Source of the DNA: Basidiobolus meristosporus CBS 931.73 | Lineage: Eukaryota; Basidiobolomycota; Basidiobolomycetes; Basidiobolales; Basidiobolaceae | Direction: 5' to 3' | DNA length: 64,000 nt | Assembly: GCA_002104905.1 (NCBI GenBank) | Contig: MCFE01000024.1 | Location: 1-64,000 of the forward strand | In this document: piece after piece, positions 1 through 13,000 of the stretch | How positions within the stretch are numbered: position 1 is the first letter of the stretch | Layout of the letters: every line of letters starts with the position of its first letter | Made by a program: the position numbers and the translations under genes | Notes under the pieces: model-generated | The model's database searches: none | Told to the model about the DNA's origin: nothing | The model's input: the letters and a program-made list of their open reading frames with translations, nothing else

Positions 1-2290
1 ATATTCTGCCAGAATAAGCAGGATACATGAAATTTGCTTTGGTCATGGAAATCTTATTATATTATAAGACTCACATACTTCATTCTGATAGTGAAGGGGG
101 CTCAAATATGGGCCTAGACACACCCATTTATGACCAGCCATATATGCAAAGTGCAGGGTAAGAATATATATTATTAGGTTGTTTAGGGCAAGAATTAGGT
201 ACTGTAACCCTTGGGACCAGAACCAAGAAAGAAAGAGTAGTAATTCAAGGGGATTTAGCATAGTATGGGAGCAGTATAAGGGATTGCATCCCCCAGACCC
301 CCAGAGCTCCTAACCTTTTGTAGGCTTGACTCTTACATTTACAATCCTCACCCCTAGCCATGATTAATGTGGCTGCAGATCTTTAATCTTGAAACAGCCA
401 TATTGGGTTCTTAGCTTGCATTCCCAAAATTCAGACATATTCATTAATTTCAATCAGGCCAGTTGAAATGCAGATTTTGTTTCAGACAAAGTGCTACAAT
501 TTTCTACGATGGATATGTCTGGAAGAGTGTATTGTAAATAAAGACAAGCATATTGCTTTACAAGGTAGGTCCAGTAGTAGAACACCTATTCTCAACCGGT
601 ATGCCACTGAATCTGTCACTCGTGCTTTATCAAATTGTGCGTAACCTATGGACAACTTTCTCCCAATGTACAAAATGTCATTGGCACCAGCATTTGAGCC
701 CTTCAAATCACTAATATATCTATCATGTTGTTATTGTGGAGTCTTCAAATGACACAGTAGCGATTACGATTGAGTGATTGCTCCAATAAGAACGGTACTG
801 TTCCGAAGTATGTTTGATGTGGATTACCAATACTAATATTGAGCGGTATCTTGCATGCACCCTGATACAAACCACACGAATATTACAAAGGAATAGCCTT
901 GATACAAATGGCAGAGTGGTTGACTGTTAAAACTGCTGCCCAAGAAGACCTAAAAAACCAAAATACAGTCAACCCATCCAGTAACTTGGTTGGTACTGGA
1001 ACATGAACGTGAGGTTGGACATCAAAGCATTTGATAGATAATTTATAGGAGTAACGCCAGAATTATGCAAGAATAACAATGTGGTTCAGACTATGCCGCT
1101 CAAGTGTTGCCGACTCTTCCGGGAGTGACCACGCCTTTGCACCGGTGTTCAGATCGATCCTGTTTCCTATTATATCCGATAACCATCCATATGATCTTAG
1201 CACACTTGGTCATAGTTTTGTGTTGCATATACGGCACATACTGATGAAAAACCATTCAGCTCTGTTCTTCATAACGCTTCCGTGTGCAGTGGGGAGGTAC
1301 GCAGCCAAAGGATATCAGCTAGGATCATCATGACATATAGGTGGATTTCATCGTTCACCAACTCATCATAGTCAAGGTGTTACACAACTGCTTCTATGAC
1401 AGGATCAATGCCGCGCTTTCTAGTTCTGACATAACAATGACCAGCGTCTCGCAGATCGGTCAAACACAAACCTCGGCTCTTAAGATGATGTTACCGCTGA
1501 TGTGGCCTTTATTCTCCTACAATCAAGCCATCGATGTTTCTGTTAATCATCGCAAATCCACCCGAACCCCGGGGTGGTTTTCTTAGAATCTCACCCATTT
1601 GTTGGTCATCATAGCATACATTTACTGAGCCCAACCCCAAAAAACCACTACCAGTGTCCCTCGGTGTTTCCCAAATAGGAGGAGTCTCCTAGTTTGGAGC
1701 ATGGCTTGGATCAATACAGTCACATATGTTTTGAAGGGAGCCAGTGATTGTATATTTTGGGTCCTGCCATCTATGAATATGATGGTGGTAGCCAGTCAGA
1801 GATGCACACTCCACCTCCTCATTGGCCAGGTGCAAAGGCTTCGCTGCAACGTCCAATCAGCCCCCTCACCAGTTTGATGATTTACAGAATTTGAAAAATA
1901 TCGAGCTCACAACGCGGAGACTATTCCGCGAATGAGGGTGACCGCTCCCTGGATTGGGCCAATCGTCTCCTGTCTTAAGCATCATACACGGTCTCACATA
2001 GCTGCTGAGGAGTCGGTCATTTAGGCTTTGGTTAAAAATAATTCCTTGTTGGACATGTGGCATGCATTTCGTTGGTGAGTGCGCAAAAATAAATCATCAC
2101 GGCCTCCATTATTCAATGTCTTGTCAGCTAACTGGGATCGGTAGGAGTGTCTAGATACCATTGGCTCCCACCATCAACAGTCCTCCTGTCTGGCCATCTA
2201 ACGCAAGTATCACAGGCAGATTTGGCTCAAGTGGATAATTATATTGGGGCAATAATCATATTTATTCCGCATTGATTGATTCAAGGGTAA
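1..2290. other. gene-poor stretch
   Basis: No coding region is supported here. Open frames are all short (84 codons or fewer), overlap on both strands and show no recognisable motif, signal peptide or splice-linked partner. No tRNA B-box (GGTTCRANNCC) was seen. The tract is AT-rich intergenic DNA. Confidence 0.6.
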
Positions 2291-2333
2291 TACACAAATG
2301 TCAAGGACTAGCTTTTTGGATCGCCACCAAAAC

Positions 2334-2341
2334 TATAAATA
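2334..2341 (+). promoter_or_regulatory. TATA box of the small gene at 2403
   Basis: A consensus TATAAATA lies 62 nt upstream of the ATG at 2403. Upstream in-frame ATGs at 2298 and 2349 lie before or immediately after it and would probably not be in the transcript, so the box helps choose the later start. Confidence 0.5.
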
Positions 2342-2402
2342 CTCTATGACTGCCCTTCTGATGCTCATCAACTTACGTACGGATTTTCGTATTTCGCCCA
2401 CA

Positions 2403-2765
2403 ATGTTAAAGCAAACACAATCACCCCATCCGAAGTTTACCACTCAGACAAAGCATAGTTATCTCTCCACCCCCAAATCACCGCAAGTAAAGTCACAGGA
2501 AATACCCAGTTCGTTCGAAGCGATTATAGAGCGGCTGAATCAAAAGTCATTTAACCTTAATCGAATCCCAACCATCCCGCTCTCTCCGCCTGAGAGTGTT
2601 TGTGACGATTCTGATTTTGAACTCGAGTTTGAAGACGAGGAGCGCGATCCTCCATTTGACCACAAAACCGACCCTCGCGTCCGCGATTACCACAATCGAC
2701 TTTACAAACGTTACAATGGCATGATGTGCTATTTTCGCAAGCAATCGGCCACTTACTGGAAGTAG
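2403..2765 (+). CDS. small acidic hypothetical protein
   Basis: An uninterrupted frame of 120 codons starts at the first ATG well downstream of a TATAAATA box; the same frame is open further upstream to 2298. The protein has a polar Ser/Thr/Pro/Gln-rich N-terminal third, a short helix-like motif (SSFEAIIERLNQ), an acidic patch (SDFELEFEDEERD) and a basic aromatic C-terminus (YHNRLYKRYNG...). No signal peptide, membrane segment or known domain is visible. A possible donor (GTAGGT) overlaps the stop codon, so the gene could continue in a second exon. The SxExII..L motif resembles the core of two small genes near 20.3 and 22.0 kb. Function unknown. Confidence 0.45.
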   Translation: MLKQTQSPHPKFTTQTKHSYLSTPKSPQVKSQEIPSSFEAIIERLNQKSFNLNRIPTIPLSPPESVCDDSDFELEFEDEERDPPFDHKTDPRVRDYHNRLYKRYNGMMCYFRKQSATYWK

Positions 2766-5700
2766 GTGACCGATGCAACCTCCTTCATACGACGAAATTT
2801 ATATAGTCCACCCAAGCCACCCTTTCGTTCACACTGTCGTATTGTCTATAGTTCCTTGTGTGCTTGCATTTTGTACTTATATATTGATATTTTTTCCTGT
2901 AATGAATTCTTCAAGATCTAAGTATAGCAAGTTGGAGTTCTACGTTTTCCCCGACCATTTAGACTTCATTGTCTAAACCGCTCAAAGCTACTTGCAACTG
3001 TAACGCTGTTCATATCCTTCTCCCCCTGAGACCCTACGCCATTACCCCCATTCTCATCTGAATTAATCAAAATTACTAGAAGTCCTCTTGTCACCTTCCA
3101 ATCTGATGGTGCCATGTGCCAAAGTGCACCTTTGCATTTGTACCATATCGTATGGATTCACCAGCCCTCCCAATAAACGCCCCACTTATAGGAACACATT
3201 TATACTCAGACAGACAAGCCTACATCGAATTATAGTATCCAGGTTTCTTTCGCTCCTCGTACAACACGCCTTGTTGATACGATACGCGTGAAAATGGAAT
3301 TCGTAAATAGAATGGCACAACGCTTCAGATGACCATAAATTCCAGTCTCGTGAGATTTTCTGTAACGAAGTCGCGTCAAGGACAAGCCCTTCGTAATGGC
3401 GTGAATATACAACGATGTTTGATCATATTAATACAGCAGCTGCAACCGAAGGATGGGAAACAAGAAATACATCGGAATGCAGGTTTGTAACGGCCGTATA
3501 ATAGTGTAGACTGGATTGATTGGTGAAACAACTCAAGAATTAATAAGATAGGCAAGTGCAGCATCCACTCTGCATCTTGCAAGTTCATCTTGGCAGACCA
3601 ATCGTGGAGCGCCATCCCTAAGGTTCCAGATACCAGTTTAAACATCGTATGAACTTGATTGATACGCCTAGGCCTCCTGATTTGTTAAATTCCTCCATGG
3701 CAGCTGGATGATTGTATCGTGATCGCAAAATGATTTGATGCGGATTCTCTTTGATGTAGAGAATCAAGGAGCCTGTATACAACCCTTGCACCTACGCTTT
3801 AACTATGAATGTCCCATTGACGATGATAAGCACCATATGTAAATAACTAAAAGCATCTCCACAATTACATGGTTTCCATTCATCAAGTGCACTACGTTGA
3901 ATCCATGAGATGAATACATAAGCGATCTATATCGAAGACTCATTGCTCGAATTACAGGTATACTACGGCCTATCAACCAAGGCTGAGTGAACACTGAGCC
4001 TTCTCTACGGGCTGTGTAGTCCATATCTGCGTGTTCTCGTGCGGTCAGGATTGCCTCAATCGCATCCCTGTATTCAAACTATGGGAAAATTGTAACGAAA
4101 CAAACTCCCATCCATCTCAACTGATGGATTAATCTAATCATATTATAAAGAGCAAATCACACAAATTTGGGGAATATAGCATACAACTACCACAAACATG
4201 TCAGCTACCCTCAGCCATACTCGTGGGCTCAGATTGATGTATAAGAGTATACATGCGTAGCAATTTCACCAATTAGGCAATCTATGGCTATGGATAGGTG
4301 CACACTGGATAAGCCACCGAGCAAGCGATCCGTTTAGAGGAAGTTGCAATGCAGTACCATGTATTGATTCATTGACTTCCAGGCTGGGCATGTTTCAACT
4401 CCACACGAGTTTTTCCGAATTCTCCCGGATCGTAGCATTGTCAACACTTGCCATATGCAGGATCATTCTATTATGATGAGTGTGGAAGGTACGAGAATCG
4501 CAGAGTTCCCTAATACCCTGCTGCCAGAAAGGGGTGGCATATGTCGCTGGACGGTTACAAACTGAGGGACTGAAGATTCCAGAAGCCTTACAAACTTGGT
4601 AATGCAGTGGGATACGAGGAATTGAGGGTGTGTTGTTTGGCTGCATGACTTTTTGAGGTATGACTGTTTCCCATATGCTATGGTAAAAGCGGATGCATAT
4701 CGTAAAAAGCAAACTCACCGCTGTTTAAATTCCTGAACCATCTGGTGACTTCCAGAGCCTTTTATGTATAGGTAGAGTATTGGAGATCTGGAAGTGATCA
4801 GGGGAGTTAGAGTGCATGGCCTCCACTTGCTAATTTACTAACGGAAGCTAAGAGGTTTTGCCAGAACCTCTTAATGTTAGCCTTACGAGACGACTGAACA
4901 GATATTGAGCTACTTTGAGCACTATATTTCCAACATTTCCACAATCATTAAGAATCATTAAGATTATGAATATCACCCTGAGAACCAGTGATTATCAAAT
5001 AGCTGAAGATCTCCTCTCTTGCCTGCTGCTTGCTGCTGTCTATCTGACTGTCTAATAAATGTATAAGTACTCCTTGCCGTAGCTTCAACTTCTTGTGATC
5101 TCGACCTTCACATTTTCTATATGCCAGTTTTCCTCAAACTAAAGCCCTATTGACCTCCACGACTTAATTGAAGGTATGTTTTTCATCAAGAAACTAGAAT
5201 GTCGTTGTCTTGTATCACATACCTAGTCAGTTTTGTTTAATCTTCCGTTTTTACATCCAACGAACCATTGATTGAATTAAATATTTGTGACAGATGAGAG
5301 TTGCAGTAGGCCACAGCTTTACATTCTGTGTGCTCAAGCACCAGCTAACTAAGGCAAAATTCATTTTTCCACTTTGACTATTTGAACAGTGTTGTTAAAA
5401 ACAGACATGTCTAAAGGAAACTTGTACCAATGCATAAATCTGACACCAGAAGTGTAGTGATGCACTAATTGAAACTTAGGACAAAGAGCACTTCTCGGTA
5501 CCCAATGCATAGAGCCTGGGACACTCCACAAGTACTGTAGCTTTAAATTCGATTATAAACATGTTTAATATGGCATCGGCTTGAAGGTTCTTCACGACAT
5601 CGTAATATATTACCATCTCCTAGTAACAAATTTTTGGACACCAACTATATGAATACAGCTGGCATGCTACTCTTTTACACCAGACTCTACAGTGCCAAGA

Positions 5701-6680
5701 TCCCGTCACATGCAAAAAGAATAAAATATACTGGTCAAACCGGTGTATTTCTCTTCATGGATAGTGATATGTCCGGGGATGCATCATCGCTAGATAATGG
5801 AGTAGAAAATTGTGACGAAATTCCGGTATTGATGAAGTTTGGCAGGATAAGAAATGCAGAGTGCGAGGCTCTCTGTCAAGTCTTGCATGATGGACAGTGG
5901 ATATAGCTGCACCATTGGTGCTACTCATCGTAAATGCACTGCTAGTCGATAAAATACTATTGTCTTCAAGTTGGCGTAGCACCAGAAGGTGCAGCGAGAT
6001 AGTGTTGGTAATGTAATATAACCGCTCGCAATAGAGCGACTTATGACAAGCTTGCACCTGTTTAGATTATAACCCATAGCAGTAAATCAATGGTACCAAA
6101 ACGACACCAAGTTTCATCAGCCAATACAATTTAGCCTCATTACGTCACTCGGGTACTCATCGGTTTTTGCACTCCGTTAGCCTTGATGTGTCGCTGGCTG
6201 AGAGAAACTGGCATTGGTGTTCTGGATGCCACAAAATATTCAGTAATACTACGCCCACCGCCAATGAAAAGCCTCCACTGATGTACCGCTGCGGTCATTC
6301 TGGGGTAGGGTCATAGGCAACCAGTACGATGAGGTTGGCCGAGCTAATCAATCAAACCATCAATCGATTGATTGCTGTAGATGGCGACAAAGTCTGATGT
6401 TTCATTGTTAAGGCTGCAAGTTGTAAAAATGGCTGGCCAATTACTCCAGCTCGATGCCAGTGGTATGAGGTAATATTACAGGATGATCCTACATAAACAC
6501 TCCATACTCATCCAAAATAATGATAGCGTGAGAACCATTGCCAAATATACATCTCCAGGAACACAGACAACTACATTCAAATAGCTTTATTCAGATGCAC
6601 CAATATCCTTCGTCAACAAATCATCACATAAAGTAAACATGAACATAATGATGTATTGATGACTTCAAGCCACCGCCAAA
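2766..6680. other. gene-poor stretch with one strong hairpin
   Basis: Only short frames without recognisable domains occur. The one structural feature seen is the stem-loop at 4838-4880, listed separately. No RNA gene, splice-linked exon series or repeat array could be supported. Confidence 0.5.
4838..4880. repeat. stem-loop / short inverted repeat
   Basis: TAAGAGGTT at 4849-4857 and AACCTCTTA at 4865-4873 form a perfect 9-bp stem around a 7-nt loop. An outer CTAAC (4838-4842) pairs with GTTAG (4876-4880). It could be a remnant of a small inverted-repeat element or a chance palindrome; no gene end lies beside it. Confidence 0.45.
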
Positions 6681-6690
6681 TATATAAATA
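6681..6690 (+). promoter_or_regulatory. TATA box of the small gene at 6743
   Basis: TATATAAATA lies 53 nt upstream of the ATG at 6743, the same arrangement as in the other small genes of this window. Confidence 0.45.
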
Positions 6691-6742
6691 CAACGACCCA
6701 GAAGGTTGCTCAATTACAAAGTAAAAGTAGTGAACTTCTACA

Positions 6743-6943
6743 ATGCCTCGCCACAACTCTTTCGTCGAACCCGAATCCTTCGACCACACTCACTTTACCA
6801 TCGACCCAAGGTTCGAAGTCGATTGTGTTGATGAGGGCTTTGGCTTGCACGTACGGGAGCGACCAGAACAAATCACCGAGCACGATCATTCATCGGCCAG
6901 CCACAGCAACCCTGAAGACGTGGAGACATACGTATGTCATTAA
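6743..6943 (+). CDS. small hypothetical protein, possibly first exon
   Basis: A frame of 66 codons starts 53 nt after a TATATAAATA box. The product is polar and acidic with several His residues (SFDHTHF, EHDHSSASHS) and has no membrane segment or known domain. Near its end lies a good donor (GTATGT, preceded by ACATAC), so the last residues may be intronic and the gene may continue; an acceptor at about 7012 would give a 79-nt intron and only a few more codons. Function unknown; the promoter-like box is the main support. Confidence 0.3.
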   Translation: MPRHNSFVEPESFDHTHFTIDPRFEVDCVDEGFGLHVRERPEQITEHDHSSASHSNPEDVETYVCH

Positions 6944-6944
6944 C

Positions 6945-8123
6945 CGCAATTTTACGCTTCTAGATGGTCTTCTGGCTCCACTAAACAGCCATTGTATGTT
7001 AATGTGTAAATAGCTTCCCCTAATCCTGGTGTGAGAGTACACAGAATATCGGTACGGGCGATGCGCTCTTCAATAGATAAGGGACAATGTATTGGACCCA
7101 TATAAATAAACGCTTTAACCAACTCTGCTTGTGGTATCTGAGTTTTCATTAATGTATCCTGTTCTCCCACCAAGGCGCCTTTGTGGCGGAGTTTGTAGTC
7201 TTGCGATTTGAGCTACCCTGAATAGCGCACCACGGAATATAAAGTCAGCATGGAGAAATGTTCCCAATGCATATAAGCATGGTGTTCGCCCTGTGGATGG
7301 TGGATACCTCTGCCACTTTATCTCGCATAGCGATCGATTATTTCCCTCGACGTATGCCGCCATCACTTAATCGTAGTACAATCCGCCAGAATCATGAGTC
7401 TAATCGTTTATGGTATTTTGTTCTAGCCACTCTGACCGATTCAACCGCCCTGCTTCAAATGATATTTTGAGGAATGGAACATTCCGCCGTACAGCAGATC
7501 ATCAGCCAAACTCCACAAGCGTTGGAATCCATTGATAATTAATACTTCAGAATACGGGTTTCTGAATTGGCACATGCCTGAGGGAATCCATCTCTAGCAG
7601 GTAACCAGACCATACAGATGGTTACATGAATGGGCATCAGCGTTCGATATCCGGTTGTGTGAGTACAGGCGCGAGGTCTATGTGTGGTCAGCATACACTC
7701 CAATTGGATGCTGGGGATGACCGCTTTTTAAGTGTGGATTGGAATTTTCTAATTGTTTTTCACCTTTGCCTCGAACATTGCTTCACTTACACCACAATCA
7801 GGAATTCAAGGGTGCTCACCATTTTCTCCAAATGGCGGGCGATCCTTAGATGGGGGATTTTGGGGGAGAGATCTGGAATTTTTTCCATCTTGGTAATCAT
7901 TGAAAGAATAGTCCTGCTTGGGTTTGAATTATTATTGGTAAAAATATAATGTGGTGGCATCTCTTTAAATTCTCATACACCGCTTAGATACAACAGTTCC
8001 CTCGTTTTCTTCCAAATTAATCCCCGTTTCTCCTCTGTTGAAACAGTCCCCTGCCCTTTCCCCTTGTTTCCTCAACATTCCCTAACCGACTTTGCTAGCG
8101 CTCTGTTTGTAACGGCTACATCT
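6945..8123. other. intergenic stretch upstream of the SPRY gene
   Basis: Frames of 62-107 codons occur on both strands but overlap each other and carry no recognisable motif. The last 100 bases are pyrimidine-rich and probably form the promoter and 5' leader of the gene starting at 8124. Confidence 0.45.
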
Positions 8124-9439
8124 ATGCGAACGCTGTTTCTCTGGTTCTTTCTTTGTTTACTTGTTTGGCCTCCAAGAATCGAGGCCCTGGACGAGTCTTC
8201 GGCATGGTCCATATCAGCTGCTTCGTTCGGTGTGGTACTAGCTATTATAGCTCTGATCATGTTCTGTAGAGGCCCAGCCTTCAAGGCTTTTCTCCGATCA
8301 TTCACGTACGATAGCGAGGAGACGGAACGATTGCTTACCGACGCAACCTTTGACAATTTGAATCCAGAGCTTCTATCGGAGCTGGAGCGTCAAAGTTTTG
8401 AGCTTTCTCGTGCCTTCGAGACCACTTACCCTCCTGGTAGTATACCCACGGAACTGACTTACGAACAAACCACGGTGATCCGGGAAAAAGGGGTGGGCGC
8501 ATGGGAGTTTGTAGCCGATTCCGATGTTAACGTGATCGTACAGGATCGGACTGAGGTATCCTTCTATGGTGGGGAGTATTGTGTCCAAACCAACCTACCC
8601 CTTCCTCGGAGAGAGTCCGTATATTATTTCGAGGTGAAAGTATTTGAAAAAGCCCCACAGACCCGTATCGGGATCGGCCTTTCAACTAAACCGTACCCGT
8701 CTTGGCGGTTTCCAGGTACGTCGGAAGTTCCACTACACATTTTTCATCAAGGGGGTAACTAAACTAGCCTCCAACAGGTCGCAATAGACACTCAGTTGGG
8801 TATCATTCCAACGGTCGGAAATATTGCAACGATCCTCTCAATGGGAAGCCATATGGTGTTCCTTTCTACAAAGGGGACGTGATAGGGTGCGGGTTTCGTA
8901 CACAGAGTGGGACCATCTTCTTTACTCGCAATGGCGTTAGGCTGGGGAGCGCGGTCACTGGAGCGCACCTCAACTTCTTCCCAACCATTGCTGCTGACGG
9001 ACCGTGCATTCTGCACGTTAACCTAGGCCAAATGGGATTTGTCTTCATTGAGGCGAATGTGAAAAAATGGGGCCTGGCTCCGTCTGTGGGTAGCATATCC
9101 CCTCCACCCGCTTATGGTACCGAGAAAAACTCTGTGCTGCTGGAATCCGGCAGCGTATTCACAGAGGCTGAGTTGGCGTCCATCAGAACGAATATACACT
9201 CCAATCCAGACCTCCGAAGATCGATGTTCAAAGATACTCCCTGCATCAACAATAATCAGCAACCCGCCTCTTATGGATCTATTGATACCACCCAACCAAA
9301 GAATTGTGTGTCTATTTCCATAGGTGGCCTCACCCCTCCCCCTGCTTATTCCTTTGGCGAATGCTCCCGCGCCATTGAAGGCCTCTCTCAGTCTGGCGCC
9401 GGCTCATCAGCTGAGAACAGTCCTGATAGGGCAGTGTAA
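8124..9439 (+). CDS. Ssh4/Ear1-like SPRY-domain membrane adaptor of the Nedd4-type ubiquitin ligase
   Basis: Two exons, 8124-8715 and 8778-9439, joined across a 62-nt GTACGT...CAG intron, encode 417 residues. The start is the ATG at 8124; the frame is open upstream but has no earlier ATG. Residues 1-20 form a hydrophobic signal-anchor-like segment and about 28-48 a transmembrane helix. A SPRY domain follows (about 130-300), with the family signatures YHSNG, NFFPT, DGPC and FVFIEANVKKWGLAP. Two PPPAY motifs (about 306-310 and 384-388) are PPxY sites for WW domains. In yeast, Ssh4 and Ear1 recruit Rsp5 to cargo at endosomes and vacuole for multivesicular-body sorting; the same role is inferred here. 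The gene converges on the calpain gene downstream. Confidence 0.9.
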
Positions 9440-9519
9440 ACATCTGTCGGACAAGACTAAATAGTGCTACGAAACCACCTCAACGCTTCATTTCTTTGGG
9501 GATCTCAACGTGTTGTAAA

Positions 9520-10050
9520 TTACTTTTTGAAGATCCAAGCCACCATATCCGCTTTATCTTGTGCGCCCTTAACGAAAATGCCGATCAGTATATTCTTCAT
9601 AAAAGCCATTCGTTGCAGGAGTTCCACATCTGGTGTACACATACTCCATATAAACCTCGCGAATACACCCCTCTCCCACTTGCCCACGAATCTATCCATT
9701 CCACATAACAATATTACCCTCAGATGTTCACACCAGACACTTATTTCCTTGGTCCTGGCCCCACCTTGACCATCATTCCTTTTTGATATCTCTTCACCAT
9801 CACCGTCATCCTCACCCCTTAGTCCCCACGGGAATTCGTATAATAAACGACTGTACAAATGAAAGATATTCCCATCCAAACACTCACATGTCCGAGATCT
9901 TGCGATTCCATCAACGCACGGACCCTTCCATACCCGTGGTTTCGTATGGCGATCGACAGGAACATCTCCACAGTATTTAGCGCCGCCGGGATAGAGAGGA
10001 AAGCCCGATGGCTGTGAACGCAGATGCAGGTCGGCAAGGGACGTTTTCAT
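9520..10050 (-). CDS. uncertain ORF between two convergent genes
   Basis: A 176-codon frame lies in the 600-nt gap between the SPRY gene (+) and the calpain gene (-). Its ATG at 10050 overlaps the calpain stop (ATGA), unusual for a eukaryotic gene unless it is 3'-UTR sequence. An overlapping frame (9819-10037) and a plausible intron (GTGAGT at about 9885, ending at a CAG near 9855) suggest that a spliced gene might use parts of both frames. The C-terminal part (MAFMKNILIGIFVKGAQDKA) looks protein-like but matches no family I know. It may be a real short gene or only calpain 3' UTR. Confidence 0.25.
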   Translation of the reverse strand: MKTSLADLHLRSQPSGFPLYPGGAKYCGDVPVDRHTKPRVWKGPCVDGIARSRTCECLDGNIFHLYSRLLYEFPWGLRGEDDGDGEEISKRNDGQGGARTKEISVWCEHLRVILLCGMDRFVGKWERGVFARFIWSMCTPDVELLQRMAFMKNILIGIFVKGAQDKADMVAWIFKK

Positions 10051-13000
10051 GGTTCAATGACTTTATTAAGCTGAATGTTTTTGTCCGAATACACGTAGCT
10101 GATGAACTTCCCCGCGAGGTTGGGTTCCCAGGTGGAGAAGATGATGAAGTAGCCTAAGAATATGGTGGGTTAGTGGCCCGTAGACTTGTCGTTATGAGAC
10201 AGCGGAATCTTTACCTCCGGCAGAAGGGGCGAGTTTAATCTCTTCGGTGACGACTCCCTGCATGTAATCTCTTAGAAACTTGTGATGCCACCTGGTTGTA
10301 TTAATATCTCACATTACCTGGACGATGTTGGTGTAGGATCCAGATGACGCGATTTCTTTACCAAAGGAGACCGGGTCTCGTTCATAAACAGCGATATGAG
10401 TTAGTGGTGTTGGATGAATAGACGGGGTCTGCAGGCGAATCCTTCAGGGAGATGACAATGTGGTGAACACTAGGCCTACGGCTTTGGGTGTATGAATGAG
10501 GGCTCACTTGATGATGGTGGTTTCTTTTACGTCTATTCGATACTTCGGGTTCCGGTAATAGTTTCTATGGTTTGGACATCCCCATGCGCTGACCCCTTGG
10601 ACCCTGAAATGAAGTTAGTATGTAGCTCAGGTTGGGCTTGAAATGTCGACATGTATTTACCATTCGCCTTTCAAGATCTTCTTGAATAGTCCCTTTAACA
10701 GATAGATTAGTTAATATGTGGCAGTTTTGGGGGCATATGAAATGAGCACTACCGCTCCTTCCACGGGAATCGTTACAGGCGTGCAGGGATGACTTGATCG
10801 GATGGTCAGGATGAATTCTCCCACTAATCTTGGTTCGTATGCGGAAGCAATCAGCGTATAATTATCGGCTATTTGTTAAGTTAGTGCAAGTTCTGATCAA
10901 ATGGTGGTTCCTCTATAGTCACCTTCGATATTGTTCATCTCCAGACAACAAAATCCATGCCGATAATCGCCTGAACTAGCGATAATATCCTTTGAAGACA
11001 CACTATCAAGGTTCGGTGCCAATTAGTGCCGAAGTCGGCCAGCTCAAGCAGACTGTGTAAACTTGCCTGGTGATGCGGAAGCCACCTCTAACCAATTTCA
11101 AATTAATGGGATAGGTTCTTGGTGCCTCCATCATAATAAGCATATCAAAGCTCCCTTGGATATTCTTGGGAACGGTGATCTTGAACTGGGGGTTGTTCAT
11201 GAACGTGACGTGCGAAGCGTTTCCACCTAGGCAACCAGAGTTGGTGGGTGAGTGCGGGCATTTAATTCAAGTCGAGCAGGAAGGTACGCACCTGCGGTGT
11301 CGTTGGTCCATTGACCAGGAACCTGAAAATATTTGAGTATTAGACGGGCGCGGAGTCCAGAAATGCCAACGTTCCGTCTACCTTCTTTTCGTACAAATAT
11401 CTATCTGGGATTTCGAAGAATTTGAAAGGAGACATGCAGAACGTCCGGATGGTATAGTTCAATGAACGAATCTTTTCATGTTGCGATAGCTAGTAACAAG
11501 AAAACACTCAGTAATCACATAGGAGCATAAGGGACCAAAGTCAAAGTGGCTTACCACGATCGTGTATTTATGGATCCCCGGTGGTGAATTAAAGCGTATC
11601 TAGGTTGGTTTAATGCTCAGTAGACTGTGTCATGCTAAACTGCCATATCCATAGAGTATACCAATATATGCGGGCTATTGACATAGATTCCCTGATAATG
11701 AAGAGAACTGTGAGAAACTCTTGAAGAACGAGAAGAGACGATGTTGGTACCCTACCTGAACTAAAGGCTTTTCGGGGTAATACACTTTGGAGCATCCGGT
11801 ATCGCCATACACGTGCAGGGTGATGTAGTCTCTATTCTCCTCTTTCACCAACACATGCTTAGTGAGTAACAACCAAACGGCAGACAATTTCTCGTGATTG
11901 ACCGAAACTTCAAGTCCGTATTGTGGGTTGTATCCTGTAGTTCAAAAGAATAAGCATTACAAAGTAGTGGCTCATCTACGCGATGGACGCGAACCTAGAT
12001 TGTATGTGTCTTTTTTCGGCCCATGATTACTCAACCAAGATCTAAAGAAATACGAGGCGACCTGAGTTAAGAGCTTCAGGCAGTCCAACAAACCAACTTA
12101 CGAGTGTAGTACATAGCGATAGGTGAAGAGCTCAGGATTCCAGTTCATGTGAATCGAATCAAAATATTTACACACCGACTCGAAATTGATCCAAAAAATC
12201 CCTTTACAAAACGTCAATTAACCTAGAGAAGTTTGGAGTCGTATGATATGCCTTACCATCATCTTTACTTCTCGCTTCGATAGGATCATAACCCAGCGTG
12301 TTTTTCAATTGCATCGACCAATTCTCCTCGTCTAAGCAGCCAAAATCCCCCTTCCAACGCATATGACTCCATGGGTTTTTGACTTGCAGAAGCCGCAACC
12401 CGTCTACTTCTCTAACATCTGGTTGAATCAGATTAGGTGGATACCAACTCGCGAGTTCATGATCCCAGAGGTCAGAAATACCTAGAACAGCATATGCATG
12501 TGTAGGGACGAGCCCAAGCTCATCGGCCTCGATCTCATCAAGTTCTCCGGTAGCAATGGTGATCAAGGCATCTCCTGTATTCAAGAAAAATCGTTATGAA
12601 AGAGCTCGCTGATGTTGGTCGTTTCTAGAAAATACCATATTTTTGACCGTCAAACATTCGTTTCCATTGGCTATCTTGGTTAAACGATTTACTATGTTCC
12701 AAGGTAACAGGTGTTAAGCAAGTCGGCATGCCTCCGATGCAAATTTCGAGTTGCTACATACTCTGTGATAAAAATGTGCTCGGGTACCCAACCAGTTAAA
12801 GCACTTCATGAATGATGAGTAGGGTTCTTGGAGATTTGCCAACCATTCTATTGATTCTACTCACTGTAAATCTATACTCGAGTTCCTAGATTCCACAGCA
12901 GAAGCAACGAATACATTAGTGAAACGGGCACAATAAATCATCTTCTTGGCATCACTTACGATCCCGGAAAATCATATCCGCCCATGAGCTTCATGTACTA

